Shown: positions 14,464 through 23,846, numbered from the stretch's first letter. The stretch: 47,745 nt of DNA from Chitinophagales bacterium (GCA_947449695.1 CANFST010000018.1:1-47745), one strand, 5' to 3'. Program-made: numbers and translations. Notes: a model not told the origin generated them from the letters alone.

Positions 14464-15153
14464 ATGCAAAAAGAAAATCAAAATAAAATCAGGTTGGGCA
14501 TTTTCGTTTCCATCGGACTTACTTTATTCATCGTGGCTATTTATTTCATTGGGCAAAGGCAACAAATGTTTAGTCGCACATTTCACATCAGCGGAATTTT
14601 CAAAGATATTAGCGGCTTGCAAGTGGGCAACAACGTTAGGTTTTCGGGCATTAATGTGGGCATCATTGATGGCATTCAACAAATCACTGACAGCACTGTA
14701 AGAGTGGATATGACTATTGTGGAACGAACAAGAAAATTTATCAAAAAAAATGCAAAAGCAATTATTGGTTCTGATGGTTTGATGGGCAATAAAATTGTAG
14801 TGATTACGCCTGGAACAAGCAACAAAAGAGCATTAGAAGATAATGATACGATTGCAACTACGCAACCAATTAGCATGGATGATATTATGCTAAATTTAAA
14901 AACTACCACTGATAACACAGCCGATATCACCAGTGATTTTGCTGTGATTACAAGAAATATTCGCAAAGGAAAAGGCACGATTGGTAAATTATTTAGCGAT
15001 AGTGTAATGGCAAATAATGTAGGTGAAGCGATGGTCAACATCAAACAAGGTGCAGGTGGTTTCAAACAAAATATGGATGCCGCCAGTCACAGTTTTTTAT
15101 TAAAAGGATTATTTGGAAAGAAAAAGAAAAAAGAAGAATCTAAGATGAACTAA
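14464..15153 (+). CDS. mlaD: MlaD-like MCE-domain protein
   Basis: 229 aa. An N-terminal anchor (RLGIFVSIGLTLFIVAIYFIG) is followed by an MCE domain at about 38-120 (GLQVGNNVRFSGINVGIIDG, then IGSDGLMGNKIVVITPG). The tail is polar and ends in a Lys-rich stretch (KKKKKEES). It forms the periplasmic hexameric ring that passes lipid between membranes. No MlaB (STAS) or MlaC gene is adjacent, which is common in Bacteroidota. It is the last gene before E4. Confidence 0.9.
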   Translation: MQKENQNKIRLGIFVSIGLTLFIVAIYFIGQRQQMFSRTFHISGIFKDISGLQVGNNVRFSGINVGIIDGIQQITDSTVRVDMTIVERTRKFIKKNAKAIIGSDGLMGNKIVVITPGTSNKRALEDNDTIATTQPISMDDIMLNLKTTTDNTADITSDFAVITRNIRKGKGTIGKLFSDSVMANNVGEAMVNIKQGAGGFKQNMDAASHSFLLKGLFGKKKKKEESKMN

Positions 15154-15154
15154 A

Positions 15155-15240
15155 GTGTGAATGATACAACGAAAATAAAAAGTTGTATAATATTCAAAAC
15201 CTTATCAGTAGTCACTTTTGTGGAGCGAAAATTCTTTCGC
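15155..15240 (+). promoter_or_regulatory. regulon element E4, -7 box and leader hairpin
   Basis: Element at 15155-15191 (GTGTGAATGATACAAC ... AGTTGTATAAT), starting two bases after the mlaD stop. -7 box CACTTTTG at 15213-15220, 29 bp after the element. Leader hairpin GCGAAA 15225-15230, loop ATTC, TTTCGC 15235-15240: same place as in E3 but a different stem sequence, still fully paired. Confidence 0.82.
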
Positions 15241-15258
15241 AAATAAATAAATTATCAA

Positions 15259-15444
15259 ATGAACACAACAACTGTTAAAGGCAATTGGAACGAACAAAAA
15301 GGAAAACTAAAACAAAAATTTGCGCAATTGACCGACAATGATTTGCTTTTTACTGAAGGTAAAAAAGATGAAATGATGGGCAAATTGCAAACCAAATTAG
15401 GCAAAACAAAAGATGAATTGACTGCAATAATTGCTGCACTTTAA
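15259..15444 (+). CDS. CsbD-family stress protein
   Basis: 61 aa, the normal size for CsbD. It has the conserved start VKGNWNEQKGKLKQKFAQLTDNDL and a second half EGKKDEMMGKLQTKLGKTKDEL, i.e. two amphipathic helices. CsbD proteins are abundant small stress proteins; in Bacillus csbD is under sigma-B. It is a single-gene unit between E4 and its own terminator. Confidence 0.93.
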   Translation: MNTTTVKGNWNEQKGKLKQKFAQLTDNDLLFTEGKKDEMMGKLQTKLGKTKDELTAIIAAL

Positions 15445-15465
15445 TTCTTGATTTTTTGCTGATTG

Positions 15466-15503
15466 AAAACATCGTTGAACAAAAATTCAACGATGTTTTT
15501 TTA
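15466..15503 (+). terminator. Rho-independent terminator after the CsbD gene
   Basis: The 14-base arms AAAACATCGTTGAA (15466-15479) and TTCAACGATGTTTT (15486-15499), loop CAAAAA, are followed by T residues. A 62-codon frame that runs across this hairpin (15463-15651) is not a gene. Confidence 0.92.
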
Positions 15504-15541
15504 TTTTAAAAAGAAATCAATTTTAGTTCAACTTCAATCTA

Positions 15542-15626
15542 GTGTGAATGATGCAACAAATTTTAAAAGTTGTGTAACATTGATGAATACTATGTTCCCA
15601 CCTTTGTTCGGCGGAAATTCTTCCGC
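15542..15626 (+). promoter_or_regulatory. regulon element E5, -7 box and leader hairpin
   Basis: Element at 15542-15578 (GTGTGAATGATGCAAC ... AGTTGTGTAAC), close to consensus. -7 box CACCTTTG at 15599-15606, 28 bp after the element. Leader hairpin GCGGAA 15611-15616, loop ATTC, TTCCGC 15621-15626. Compared with E4 the stem has changed from GCGAAA/TTTCGC to GCGGAA/TTCCGC, a compensated exchange. Confidence 0.83.
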
Positions 15627-15643
15627 AAATAAATCAATTAATC

Positions 15644-17665
15644 ATGAATAAAAAATTACGTTTGCCGATTAAATTCGGAATTTTAGTTGCAGCAATTTTG
15701 CTGATGAATGTAGTTGCTCGAGCAGCAACTTTTACGGCAGTTGCTTCAGGCAATTGGAGCAACACTTTAACTTGGGGCGGCACTGTACCATCCTTAACCA
15801 ATGTAGCTGACCAAATTATTATTCCAATAGGAATAACAGTTACACAAGATTATGATGTAGCACTTTCAGGTGCAACGGCACAAATTACAGTATTAGGCAC
15901 ATTGACTGCTATGCCTAACACTATTCTTTATGTAATTACGGGTATAATTTCGGGTTCAGGTATAATCAATTCCGATAGCTTGGATTTTGGTACTTCCGCA
16001 TCATTTCTTTTTACAGGTTCAGTTTCAGCAAATACTTGGATTAGCTCTGCTTTAAGTCTGCAAACTGCGGCAACAATGATTGTTAATCAGTCTATTACTT
16101 TATTGGCAGGTACATTTAGCGTACAAACAGGTGGTATGCTAACTTTGGCAGGCAATAGTAATATTGTAATTGCTGGTGGTACGTTAGCTACTAATGGAGG
16201 TTCATTAGCACTTACTTCTAATTACAATGTGACTTACAATACAGGTACAACTTTAGCTGGATTGGAATTAACAGGCAGTGGTTTGCATGATGTAAATGTG
16301 CATATTGGTGCAGGTAATACGCTTACCTTAATCAATAATTTAACAGTAAATGGCACTTTAACACTTTCAAGTGGTTCTTTAATCTTGGCTGCACATGATT
16401 TAAATATCAAAGGTGATGTGGGTATTGGAGCAGGTACTATTACTTCAACAAGTGCTTCTAATATCAGTATTATCGGTTCTAACAATTTGGCAGGCACTCT
16501 TATATTTGTTGGTTCAGCAAGTGGTGTGAACAATTTTACGTTAGCTATTGGCAACGCTAATCAAGCAACTATTTCAGGTATTTTGACTGTGCATGGAATA
16601 TTCATGCTTACCAATGGTATTCTAAATCTTTCTTCTGCTACTTTAAACATCAATGGGGATATTGCTGCTTCTAATACAGGAACAATAGCACCTTCAGTTA
16701 ATAGCAACATTGCAGTGAATACTTTAACATCACCAGTTGGCGCACTTTCTTTTGCCGCAGCTACTAATACCTTGAATAATTTCACTGCTAACATTGGTGG
16801 TAGTGGTTCGGTAATGATTGCTTCTAGCTTAACTATCAACGGAATATTAACTTTTACATCTGGGCATATAGATATTAGCAACAACATTCTTACTATGGGT
16901 TCAACTGCGACTATTTCAGGTGCAAGCAGTTCTTCTTATGTTATCACTGGCACAGGTGCATTAGCAATTCCTGTTGGAGCTGGTGTAGTTGCAGTTACTG
17001 CCTACCCAATTGGCACAGCTACAGCTTATTTGCCTGCTACGGCTTCTTTATTTACGGGTACAACAAGTGGAACAATCCGCATTGGTGTATTGCCACATGC
17101 ATATGCTAACGGCACTACTGGAACAATTATTTCAGCCACTCAACATTCAGTAGATGCAACTTGGGATGTAAATAGCAATATCGTTACTAACCTCAATCTT
17201 AATTTGCAAGTATTATGGTCTGCTGCTTCAGAAGTGAATGGCTTTGTTCGTGGTTCTTCATATTTGGCACATTACACTGCTGGTGCTTGGGATACAGCAG
17301 CAGTAAATGCCGCTGGTGTTTTAACAGGTAGTATGTATGTACAATCTCGAACTCATCTTACATCATTAAGTCCGTTTGCTGTTTTTGATAATTCTACCAC
17401 AACAGGTGTGATGGATATTAGCAACATGGCAATGGTTGAAATTTATCCAAATCCTTCTGCGGAAAATATTTCTATAATAGGAATTTTGGCTGCTGATGGC
17501 GTTGTTAATATGGAAATCAGAAACATCAATGGTGAATTGATGCGCAGCGAAGTGTTAGCTAACGCAAGTAATAAAGTGTCAATAAAAGATTTACCAACTG
17601 GAAATTATTTTATTCAATTGCACAATAACAAAACAAATACTGTAAAGAAATTTATTAAAATTTAA
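15644..17665 (+). CDS. secreted repeat-rich protein with T9SS C-terminal sorting domain
   Basis: 673 aa. A signal peptide (IKFGILVAAILLMNVVARA) is followed by SGNWSNTLTWGGTVP, the usual opening of Bacteroidota secreted beta-helix proteins. About 500 residues of Gly/Thr/Ser/Asn-rich, low-charge beta repeats follow, probably a parallel beta-helix (phrases such as GTLTLSSGSLILAAHDLNIK recur with variation). The C-terminal 75 residues are a type A sorting domain (MVEIYPNPSAENISI ... LPTGNYFIQL ... VKKFIKI), so the protein should be exported by T9SS and attached to the cell surface or released. It is probably an adhesin or matrix component. It is a single-gene unit between E5 and a terminator. Confidence 0.88.
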   Translation: MNKKLRLPIKFGILVAAILLMNVVARAATFTAVASGNWSNTLTWGGTVPSLTNVADQIIIPIGITVTQDYDVALSGATAQITVLGTLTAMPNTILYVITGIISGSGIINSDSLDFGTSASFLFTGSVSANTWISSALSLQTAATMIVNQSITLLAGTFSVQTGGMLTLAGNSNIVIAGGTLATNGGSLALTSNYNVTYNTGTTLAGLELTGSGLHDVNVHIGAGNTLTLINNLTVNGTLTLSSGSLILAAHDLNIKGDVGIGAGTITSTSASNISIIGSNNLAGTLIFVGSASGVNNFTLAIGNANQATISGILTVHGIFMLTNGILNLSSATLNINGDIAASNTGTIAPSVNSNIAVNTLTSPVGALSFAAATNTLNNFTANIGGSGSVMIASSLTINGILTFTSGHIDISNNILTMGSTATISGASSSSYVITGTGALAIPVGAGVVAVTAYPIGTATAYLPATASLFTGTTSGTIRIGVLPHAYANGTTGTIISATQHSVDATWDVNSNIVTNLNLNLQVLWSAASEVNGFVRGSSYLAHYTAGAWDTAAVNAAGVLTGSMYVQSRTHLTSLSPFAVFDNSTTTGVMDISNMAMVEIYPNPSAENISIIGILAADGVVNMEIRNINGELMRSEVLANASNKVSIKDLPTGNYFIQLHNNKTNTVKKFIKI

Positions 17666-17689
17666 TCGGGACATGGGAGTGTTTTCGAT

Positions 17690-17722
17690 AAGCCAATCTA
17701 AGCAATTAGGTTGGCTTTTTTT
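17690..17722 (+). terminator. Rho-independent terminator after the T9SS cargo gene
   Basis: The arms AAGCCAATCTAA (17690-17701) and TTAGGTTGGCTT (17706-17717) pair with one A/G-type wobble, followed by a T run to 17722. The T run directly abuts element E6 (from 17723). Confidence 0.9.
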
Positions 17723-17787
17723 GTGTGAATGATGTAACTATTTAAAATAGTTATGCAATCAAATTGACTAAATAACTTTCAACTTTG
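17723..17787 (+). promoter_or_regulatory. regulon element E6 and -7 box
   Basis: Element at 17723-17759 (GTGTGAATGATGTAAC ... AGTTATGCAAT); the inner dyad TAACT/AGTTA is matched. -7 box CAACTTTG at 17780-17787, 28 bp after the element. No clear leader hairpin is seen before the ATG at 17826. Confidence 0.78.
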
Positions 17788-17825
17788 TTTTCTACATTTT
17801 CATCAAACATAAAAACTATCAACAG

Positions 17826-18620
17826 ATGCAAATTTCATTCAACGATGTAACCATTAATTACGAAGACGAAGGCAAAGGAAATATTCCTTTAATTTTTATT
17901 CATGGCTTTCCATTTGATAAAGCAATGTGGCAACCGCAAATAGATTTTTTTAAAAAAGAAAATCGAGTTATTGCTTATGATATCCGTGGTTTCGGAAAAT
18001 CAACATTTGGTACAACTCAGCACAGCATTGATTTATACGCCGATGATTTAATTTTGATGATGGATGCATTGGGAATTGAAAAAGCAATTGTATGTGGATT
18101 GTCAATGGGTGGATACATTTTGCTGAATGCAGTTACTAGACATCCTGAAAAATTTGCTGGAATTATTTTAGCCGATACACAATGTTTTGCAGATACGCAG
18201 GCTGGAAAGGAAAAGCGTTTTAAAACAATGGAACAAATTGAAGCCGGAGGTTTGTTTGATTTTGCAAATGGATTTGTTCAGAATGTTTTTCGCAAAGAAA
18301 CTTTAATGGACAACAAACAATTAGTTGAAAAAATAAAAGCAACAATTCTTTCTACATCGCCAACAACAATTGTTGCGGCACTAAATGCTTTAGCCGTTCG
18401 TGAAGAAACTTGTAGTTTGCTGAATAAAATTTTGATACCCACTTTAATTATTTGTGGCAGAGAAGATATGCTTACACCTATTGATAAATCAGCATTTTTG
18501 AAAGAAAATATTATCAACTCAAGTTTACAAATCATTCATAATGCAGCGCATTTATCCAACTTGGAACAACCCGATTCGTTCAATCAACATTTAAAAGATT
18601 TTATTTCGGCAATCAAATAA
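17826..18620 (+). CDS. alpha/beta-fold hydrolase
   Basis: 264 aa. The oxyanion motif HGFP is at 26-29, the nucleophile elbow GLSMGG contains Ser93, the acid is in GREDMLTP and the catalytic His in NAAHLSNLEQP near the C-terminus. The fold and size match the 3-oxoadipate enol-lactonase/haloperoxidase-like group of soluble esterases, but the substrate is not readable. There is no signal peptide. Its stop (18618-18620) directly abuts the stop of the convergent DoxX gene. Confidence 0.9.
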   Translation: MQISFNDVTINYEDEGKGNIPLIFIHGFPFDKAMWQPQIDFFKKENRVIAYDIRGFGKSTFGTTQHSIDLYADDLILMMDALGIEKAIVCGLSMGGYILLNAVTRHPEKFAGIILADTQCFADTQAGKEKRFKTMEQIEAGGLFDFANGFVQNVFRKETLMDNKQLVEKIKATILSTSPTTIVAALNALAVREETCSLLNKILIPTLIICGREDMLTPIDKSAFLKENIINSSLQIIHNAAHLSNLEQPDSFNQHLKDFISAIK

Positions 18621-19118
18621 TTATCCTTCGCCACCCACTTCAAAATTTGCGCTTCTATCTTCTCGTTTGTTTTTTATTTCAGCAGCAGGAATAACTATTT
18701 CCTTTTCTTTGGGCGTAAAAAAATTATCTACACTATATTTTCCTGCACCAATGATAAATACTGTTAGAAAGCCGATTAAATAAAGGAAAGCAGTTTGCCC
18801 ATCACCAAAAATATCGCCATTGTGTGCATGAATAATAGCAACTGACATCGTAATCATCAATGGAATCAAAATCAATCTTGTGCCTAAGCCAATTAATAAA
18901 AATATCGAACAAAATAATTCAGCACCAATCGCCAAAGTCAATGAAATAGAGCTACTCAAGCCCATGAAGGTGGTAAATGAATCTTGCTTTTCGGTAAAAT
19001 GAATCAGTAAATTATAGCCATGAGGAATCATCAACCCAGCTAAACTTACTCGAAGAATTAAAATGCCGATATTGATTTGTTGGTCATGAAATTGAATAGA
19101 AAGAATTTTTTTTAACAT
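18621..19118 (-). CDS. DoxX-family membrane protein
   Basis: 165 aa from the ATG at 19116-19118; a longer version from 19169 adds 17 residues (MQLLCVLINEG...) that do not fit the family. Four membrane segments are visible: GILILRVSLAGLMIPHGYN, ISLTLAIGAELFCSIFLLIG, LILIPLMITMSVAIIHAHNG and FLYLIGFLTVFIIGAG. The motif LRVSLAGLMIPHG is typical of DoxX/SURF4-like proteins, which have been linked to redox or thiol stress. It is the only minus-strand gene in the island (3.7-40.7 kb). Confidence 0.85.
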   Translation of the reverse strand: MLKKILSIQFHDQQINIGILILRVSLAGLMIPHGYNLLIHFTEKQDSFTTFMGLSSSISLTLAIGAELFCSIFLLIGLGTRLILIPLMITMSVAIIHAHNGDIFGDGQTAFLYLIGFLTVFIIGAGKYSVDNFFTPKEKEIVIPAAEIKNKREDRSANFEVGGEG

Positions 19119-19192
19119 GGTTTTGGGTGAAGTTTTGCCTTCGTTGATTAGAACACAAAGCAGTTGCATTTGTTCAGTTTATTTTGGTGGAT

Positions 19193-19257
19193 GTGTGAAT
19201 CATGCAACTATTTTGAAAAGTTGTGTAACACCTTTAATTCACAAAACCTCACCTTTA
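19193..19257 (+). promoter_or_regulatory. regulon element E7 and -7 box
   Basis: Element at 19193-19229 (GTGTGAATCATGCAAC ... AGTTGTGTAAC); the inner dyad CAACT/AGTTG is matched. -7-like box CACCTTTA at 19250-19257, 28 bp after the element, ending in A instead of G. ATG 19274 follows 16 bp later, so the leader would be very short. Confidence 0.76.
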
Positions 19258-19273
19258 ATATTTAAAAACGAAA

Positions 19274-20512
19274 ATGAAAATAAAAACTATCGTCATACTC
19301 TCTAGCATAGCCGCAGCAATTGTTTTAGGGCTATTCTTGTTTTTTCATTTTAGAAATAACAGTCCGATTTATTATTGGCGAACCGTAACAATTGAAAAAG
19401 GCGATGTAAATGTTTTGGTCACTGCAACTGGCGCAATGGCTGCTGATACATCTGTAGATGTAGGTGTGCAAGTGTCGGGCATTATTGCGAAAATAAAAGC
19501 TGATTTTAATGATAAAGTGAAGAAAGGACAAATCATTGCAGTGCTAGATACGACACTTTATTATGCTGCAAAACTGGATGCAGCAGCGGCTTTGAACAGA
19601 GCATTTGTGGCTATGAAGCAAACAAAACGAGAGTTTGATAGAGCTGATACTTTGTTTGTAAATAAAGTGGTATCAAAAGCAGATTACGACCAAGCTATAA
19701 CAGCTTATCAAAATGCGCAAGGCAATTATATTTCGGCGCAAGCGCAATTAAATCGGGCAGCCATCAATTTGCGTTATTGCACTATTACCGCACCTATCAG
19801 CGGTACAGTGATTGCTCGAAATGTTCAGGCAGGCAATATGGTGATTGCAAGTTTTAGCAGCCCAGTGTTATTCACGATTGCTTATGATTTAACAAAAATG
19901 CAAGTGCAAGCCAATGTGGATGAAGCCGATATTGGATTGGTGAAAGTCAGTCAGGAAGCGAAGTTCACGGTGGGTGCTTATCCGAATGATGTGTTTAGTG
20001 GTGTGGTAACACAAATTCGTCATCAACCTTTGGTGGTTTCAAATGTGGTAAATTATGTGGTCATAATTGAAGTTGAAAACCCTGATTTGAAATTAATTCC
20101 TGGCTTAACAGCCAACTCCAACATTTTTATTGAGCAACGAAAAAATGTTTTGAAAGTACCTAGCAATGCATTTTCATTTGTTCCTCCTACCGAATATATT
20201 CAAGCTGCACAACAATTACCTGATTCCACAAAAACATTTTGGTTGAAAAAGCAACGAGCTACGACTGAATTAAAGAAACAAGAAATTGTTGAATCTAAAG
20301 AAAGCGAAGGATTTATTTGGATAAAAAAAACGCAAGATATTTTTCCAGTGAAAGTGTTGAAAGATTTGAATGACGGCTCGTTTACAGCCGTGAGTGGCGA
20401 TATTCAAGAAGGCGATGAAGTGGTAACAGGCATCAATCAAAATGCACCAGTTGATACAAAAACATCAAGCCCTTTTATGCCAAAGTTTCCTTCAAGAAAA
20501 AAACAGAAATGA
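19274..20512 (+). CDS. MacA-like periplasmic adaptor (HlyD family)
   Basis: 412 aa. An N-terminal signal anchor (IVILSSIAAAIVLGLFLFFHF) is followed by TVEKGDVNVLVTATG-like sequence (here TIEKGDVNVLVTATG), a lipoyl half (VDVGVQVSGIIAKIKADFND), an alpha-hairpin (about 95-165), and the second half ITAPISGTVIARNVQAGN. The ending is Lys-rich. It links the MacB-like transporter to an outer membrane duct. No TolC gene is adjacent, so it may share the duct encoded at 6732. It overlaps the next gene by 4 bp (ATGA). Confidence 0.9.
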   Translation: MKIKTIVILSSIAAAIVLGLFLFFHFRNNSPIYYWRTVTIEKGDVNVLVTATGAMAADTSVDVGVQVSGIIAKIKADFNDKVKKGQIIAVLDTTLYYAAKLDAAAALNRAFVAMKQTKREFDRADTLFVNKVVSKADYDQAITAYQNAQGNYISAQAQLNRAAINLRYCTITAPISGTVIARNVQAGNMVIASFSSPVLFTIAYDLTKMQVQANVDEADIGLVKVSQEAKFTVGAYPNDVFSGVVTQIRHQPLVVSNVVNYVVIIEVENPDLKLIPGLTANSNIFIEQRKNVLKVPSNAFSFVPPTEYIQAAQQLPDSTKTFWLKKQRATTELKKQEIVESKESEGFIWIKKTQDIFPVKVLKDLNDGSFTAVSGDIQEGDEVVTGINQNAPVDTKTSSPFMPKFPSRKKQK

Positions 20513-21273
20513 CGACTCCTGAAAATTTAATTACGGTAAAAAATTTAACTAAAACCTATAAAACTGGTGATGTAGAAATGCATGCGTTGAGTAGCGTTTC
20601 ATTAGAAATTAGCAAAGGAGAATTTGTAGCCATCATGGGTGCAAGTGGTTCTGGAAAATCAACATTCATGAATATTATCGGCTGTTTGGATAGCCCAACA
20701 AGCGGCGAATATTTGATGGAAGGAAAAGATGTCTTGAATAGAAGTAAAAATGAATTAGCTGAATTACGCAACACGAAATTGGGGTTCGTTTTTCAATCTT
20801 TTAATTTATTGCCACGAACTTCTGCGTTGGAAAATGTAGAGTTGCCATTGCTATACAATAGTAAAGTTGGAACAAAAAACAGAACAGATAAAGCTTTGGA
20901 AGCATTGAAATCAGTGGGTTTGGGTGATAGAGTAGATGCAATGCCTAACCAACTTTCTGGTGGGCAGCAACAACGAGTTGCGATTGCAAGAGCATTAGTG
21001 AATGACCCATTAATCATTATGGCTGATGAACCAACGGGCAATTTAGATTCAAAGACGAGTTATGAAATTATGGAGATTTTTCAGAAGTTGAATGACAAAG
21101 GAATCACAGTGGTGATGGTAACGCATGAGCCCGATATTGCTCAATTTGCGAAGAGTAATATTGTTTTTAAAGACGGGAAAATTATTGCTAATCATTTAGT
21201 AGCGGAAAGAAAAAATGCAACAAATGAATTGAAAAATATTGCAACAATGACTGACGAAAAATCAACCACATGA
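20509..21273 (+). CDS. MacB-type ABC ATP-binding protein
   Basis: 254 aa. Walker A GASGSGKS at 44-51, Q-loop [11 protein letters not shown], signature LSGGQQQ at 149-155, Walker [11 protein letters not shown] (Asp173/Glu174) and THEPD. The ADEPTGNLD wording and length belong to the MacB/LolD group. In MacB proper the ATPase is fused to the permease; here they are separate genes with 4-bp overlaps on both sides. About 20 extra C-terminal residues follow the last beta strand. Confidence 0.93.
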   Translation: MTTPENLITVKNLTKTYKTGDVEMHALSSVSLEISKGEFVAIMGASGSGKSTFMNIIGCLDSPTSGEYLMEGKDVLNRSKNELAELRNTKLGFVFQSFNLLPRTSALENVELPLLYNSKVGTKNRTDKALEALKSVGLGDRVDAMPNQLSGGQQQRVAIARALVNDPLIIMADEPTGNLDSKTSYEIMEIFQKLNDKGITVVMVTHEPDIAQFAKSNIVFKDGKIIANHLVAERKNATNELKNIATMTDEKSTT

Positions 21274-22496
21274 GAATTCTAAACTTACTCAAAGTTGCTT
21301 ATCGTTCATTGAACAGAAATAAATTGCGAAGTTTTTTAACCATGCTAGGAATCATCATTGGTGTGGCTTCTGTGATTGCGATGCTGGCTATTGGTGAAGG
21401 TTCAAACCAAAATATCAAAGCATCGGTTGCAAGTTTAGGCACAAATACGATAATGGTTTACCCTGGAAATAGTGCGATGGGCGGCGTAAGTCAAGGTGCA
21501 GCTTCTAACAAAACTATCAAGGTGGAAGATGTGAATGCTATCAAAGTGAATTGCGATTTGATAAAATTTGTTTCACCTGTTGACCAAAAAAGAGTGCAAG
21601 TAATTTTTGGTTCGCAAAATTGGAACACTATGATTTTGGGTGTTACAAATGATTATCTCTCCATTCGTTCATTGACTATTTCAAAAGGAAATACATTCAC
21701 CACTGCTGATGACCAAGTAGCTGCAAAGGTTTGCCTGATAGGTATTACAGTGGTTTTCAATTTATTTGGTGATGAAAATTTCAATCCTGTTGGTGAAATT
21801 ATTCGCATCAATAGTATTCCGGTAAAAATTATTGGTGTACTTACGAAGATGGGGCAAAACACATTTGGACAAGACCAAGATGATATCATCATTGCTCCGT
21901 TTTCAACTGTTCAAAGAAGAATGATGTCTTCTTCCATTTATGTGAATAGCATTTTGGCTTCAGGAAAATCAGAGGCGCAAGTGGTTGATGCAGTGGATGA
22001 AATCACAAATTTGTTGCGCAACAAGCATAAAATTGCGCCATCTGATGACGTGGATTTTACGGTTCGTACGCAATCTGAAATCAGTAATATTTTCGGCGCA
22101 ATTTCAAAAGTGATGACCATTTTATTGGCTTGCATCGCCAGTATTTCTTTGTTGGTGGGTGGCATTGGCATCATGAATATTATGTTGGTTTCTGTTACTG
22201 AAAGAACTCGTGAAATCGGCATTCGTATGGCGATTGGCGCAAAAGGTAGAGATGTGCTCACTCAATTTATGATTGAATCAATCGTGTTAAGTTTTGTAGG
22301 TGGATTGATTGGAATCATACTCGGAGTAACTGTTTCAGAGTTGGTTGCAAAATTTGGTGGTTGGCCTGTCGTCATTTCTCTTACATCCATTTTAATGTCG
22401 TTCATTTTTTCGGCAGCGATTGGATTATTTTTTGGTTGGTATCCTGCACGAAAAGCTGCTGCATTAAATCCGATTGATGCGTTGCGATATGAGTAA
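21270..22496 (+). CDS. MacB-like FtsX-domain ABC permease
   Basis: 408 aa. It opens with LKVAYRSLNRNKLRSFLTMLGIIIGVASVIAM, the classic MacB permease start (first membrane helix), then a periplasmic domain of about 200 residues, and three C-terminal helices with the motif VTERTREIGIRMAIGAKGRDV. It ends in PARKAAALNPIDALRYE. It belongs to the three-gene MacAB-like exporter unit under E7. The substrate could be a lipopeptide, siderophore or signal peptide; sequence does not tell. Confidence 0.93.
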   Translation: MRILNLLKVAYRSLNRNKLRSFLTMLGIIIGVASVIAMLAIGEGSNQNIKASVASLGTNTIMVYPGNSAMGGVSQGAASNKTIKVEDVNAIKVNCDLIKFVSPVDQKRVQVIFGSQNWNTMILGVTNDYLSIRSLTISKGNTFTTADDQVAAKVCLIGITVVFNLFGDENFNPVGEIIRINSIPVKIIGVLTKMGQNTFGQDQDDIIIAPFSTVQRRMMSSSIYVNSILASGKSEAQVVDAVDEITNLLRNKHKIAPSDDVDFTVRTQSEISNIFGAISKVMTILLACIASISLLVGGIGIMNIMLVSVTERTREIGIRMAIGAKGRDVLTQFMIESIVLSFVGGLIGIILGVTVSELVAKFGGWPVVISLTSILMSFIFSAAIGLFFGWYPARKAAALNPIDALRYE

Positions 22497-22508
22497 ATTT
22501 GCAAAGCA

Positions 22509-23750
22509 ATGATTCTAGAAAAATCTCCAAAAAGTTTTTTAAAAACAAGGCTCTATGCTTTGTATTGGATGTCAAGTTTGTTATCCAACATCGGCACTTG
22601 GATGCAGCAAGTGGCGGAGCCTTGGGTGGTTTTAAGTTTAAGCAATTCTCCATTTTGGGTAGGTTTAGATAGTTTCGCAATGAATGCTCCCAGTTTAATC
22701 TTCACACTTTTTGGTGGCATTTTAGCAGATAGATTTGATAGAAAAAAAATCGTGTTGTTGTTTCAAACCATACAGTGGTTGTGCATTTTAATCATGCTCA
22801 CTTTATTGATTTTGGGTTGGTTAAAAGTGTGGATGATTGTGCTCATTTCATTTTTAATTGGGCTTACTGATTCGCTTTCTATGCCTTCGTTTCAAACCAT
22901 CATTCCATCTATTGTTGACGAAAAAGAAATTCCAAAAGCATTATCACTCAACTCTACGCAATTCAATTTGTCTCGAATTTTAGGACCAGCCATTGCCGGT
23001 GTAGTGATTGCTAAATATTGAGTGGTGGCTTGTTTCAGTGCCAATGCAATTTCTTATTTACCTTTTTTTCTGTCGTTGTATTTTATTTATCCTCGAAAAA
23101 TAAAATTAGAAAATGCTGTGAAAGCTATACGCACAAAGCCATTGCAGCATTTCAAAGAATTCAAATTATTGTTGAAAAATCCAAAAATCAGATTGCCACT
23201 TTTCACTTCATTCATCAACGGTTTGTTTTGTGCACCGTTAATTACTTTCTGTTCGGTGTTGGTAAAAAATAATTTTCATGCCCAAGTTGGCAGTTTTGGT
23301 GGAGCTATGGCAGCCTTTGGTATAGGCGGTTTGCTGGGCGCAACGAGTTCATTTATTCCTTTGCCAAAATCATTTACTCGAAATAAATTCTCCAACGCAG
23401 TAGCTATATTTTTAGGCATGATAGTTATTGCCATTGCTTTTAATCGTTCACTTTTGTTGTTGTTTGTTTTGTTAGTAATTGCAGGTGCAATGCTGACTAC
23501 AAGCAATATTGGTGTGAATACTTTTTTACAACAAAATGCCAACAATTCCATTCGTGGGCGAATTGTGAGTTTATATCAATTGGCATTAGCTGGTGGAATT
23601 TCGATGGGCGCATTGCTGACTGGTTTTACTGTTTCACAATTTAGTATAGAAACTGCTTTCCTCATCAATGGCTTTATGGCTGTGGCTTTGCAGAGTTTTG
23701 TTTTATGGTTTCAATTTAAAATTCCAACAGAACAAATTAAACAAGAGTAG
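22509..23750 (+). pseudogene. MFS transporter (EntS/MdtH-like DUF894 group) interrupted by in-frame TGA
   Basis: One MFS reading frame runs from ATG 22509 to TAG 23748-23750 (413 codons) but has a TGA at 23019-23021, between AGVVIAKY and VVACFSANAIS. No frameshift is needed, and both sides are in the same frame. The N-terminal half has DSFAMNAPSLIFTLFGGILADRFDRKK, the conserved MFS loop, and the C-terminal half has the remaining helices. The expected residue is Gly, and GGA to TGA is a single change. TGA is used as a normal stop by other genes here. It follows the MacAB-like permease by 12 bp. It could be a recent pseudogene, a sequencing error, or two half-transporters (a GTG at 23022 could restart). 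Confidence 0.85.
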
Positions 23751-23811
23751 CAATTCTGTAACTTAATTAAAAAGTTGTGTAACGATTTTTGTTGCCGCTC
23801 TCTCAACTTTG
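23747..23811 (+). promoter_or_regulatory. regulon element E8 and -7 box
   Basis: Element at 23747-23783. The second half AGTTGTGTAAC is perfect; the first half GTAGCAATTCTGTAAC is degenerate at its left end, where it overlaps the TAG stop of the MFS gene (23748-23750). -7 box CAACTTTG at 23804-23811, 28 bp after the element. Confidence 0.75.
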
Positions 23812-23846
23812 TAGCACATTTTTTTGTTTACATAAAAAAGCAAACC

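Noticed and set aside
15463-15651. 62-codon frame between CsbD and T9SS genes
   Set aside because: It crosses the csbD terminator and element E5; there is no leader or conservation sign.
23019-23021. TGA read as an amino acid (genetic code change)
   Set aside because: Several intact genes in the window end in TGA at the expected family length, so TGA is a normal stop here.
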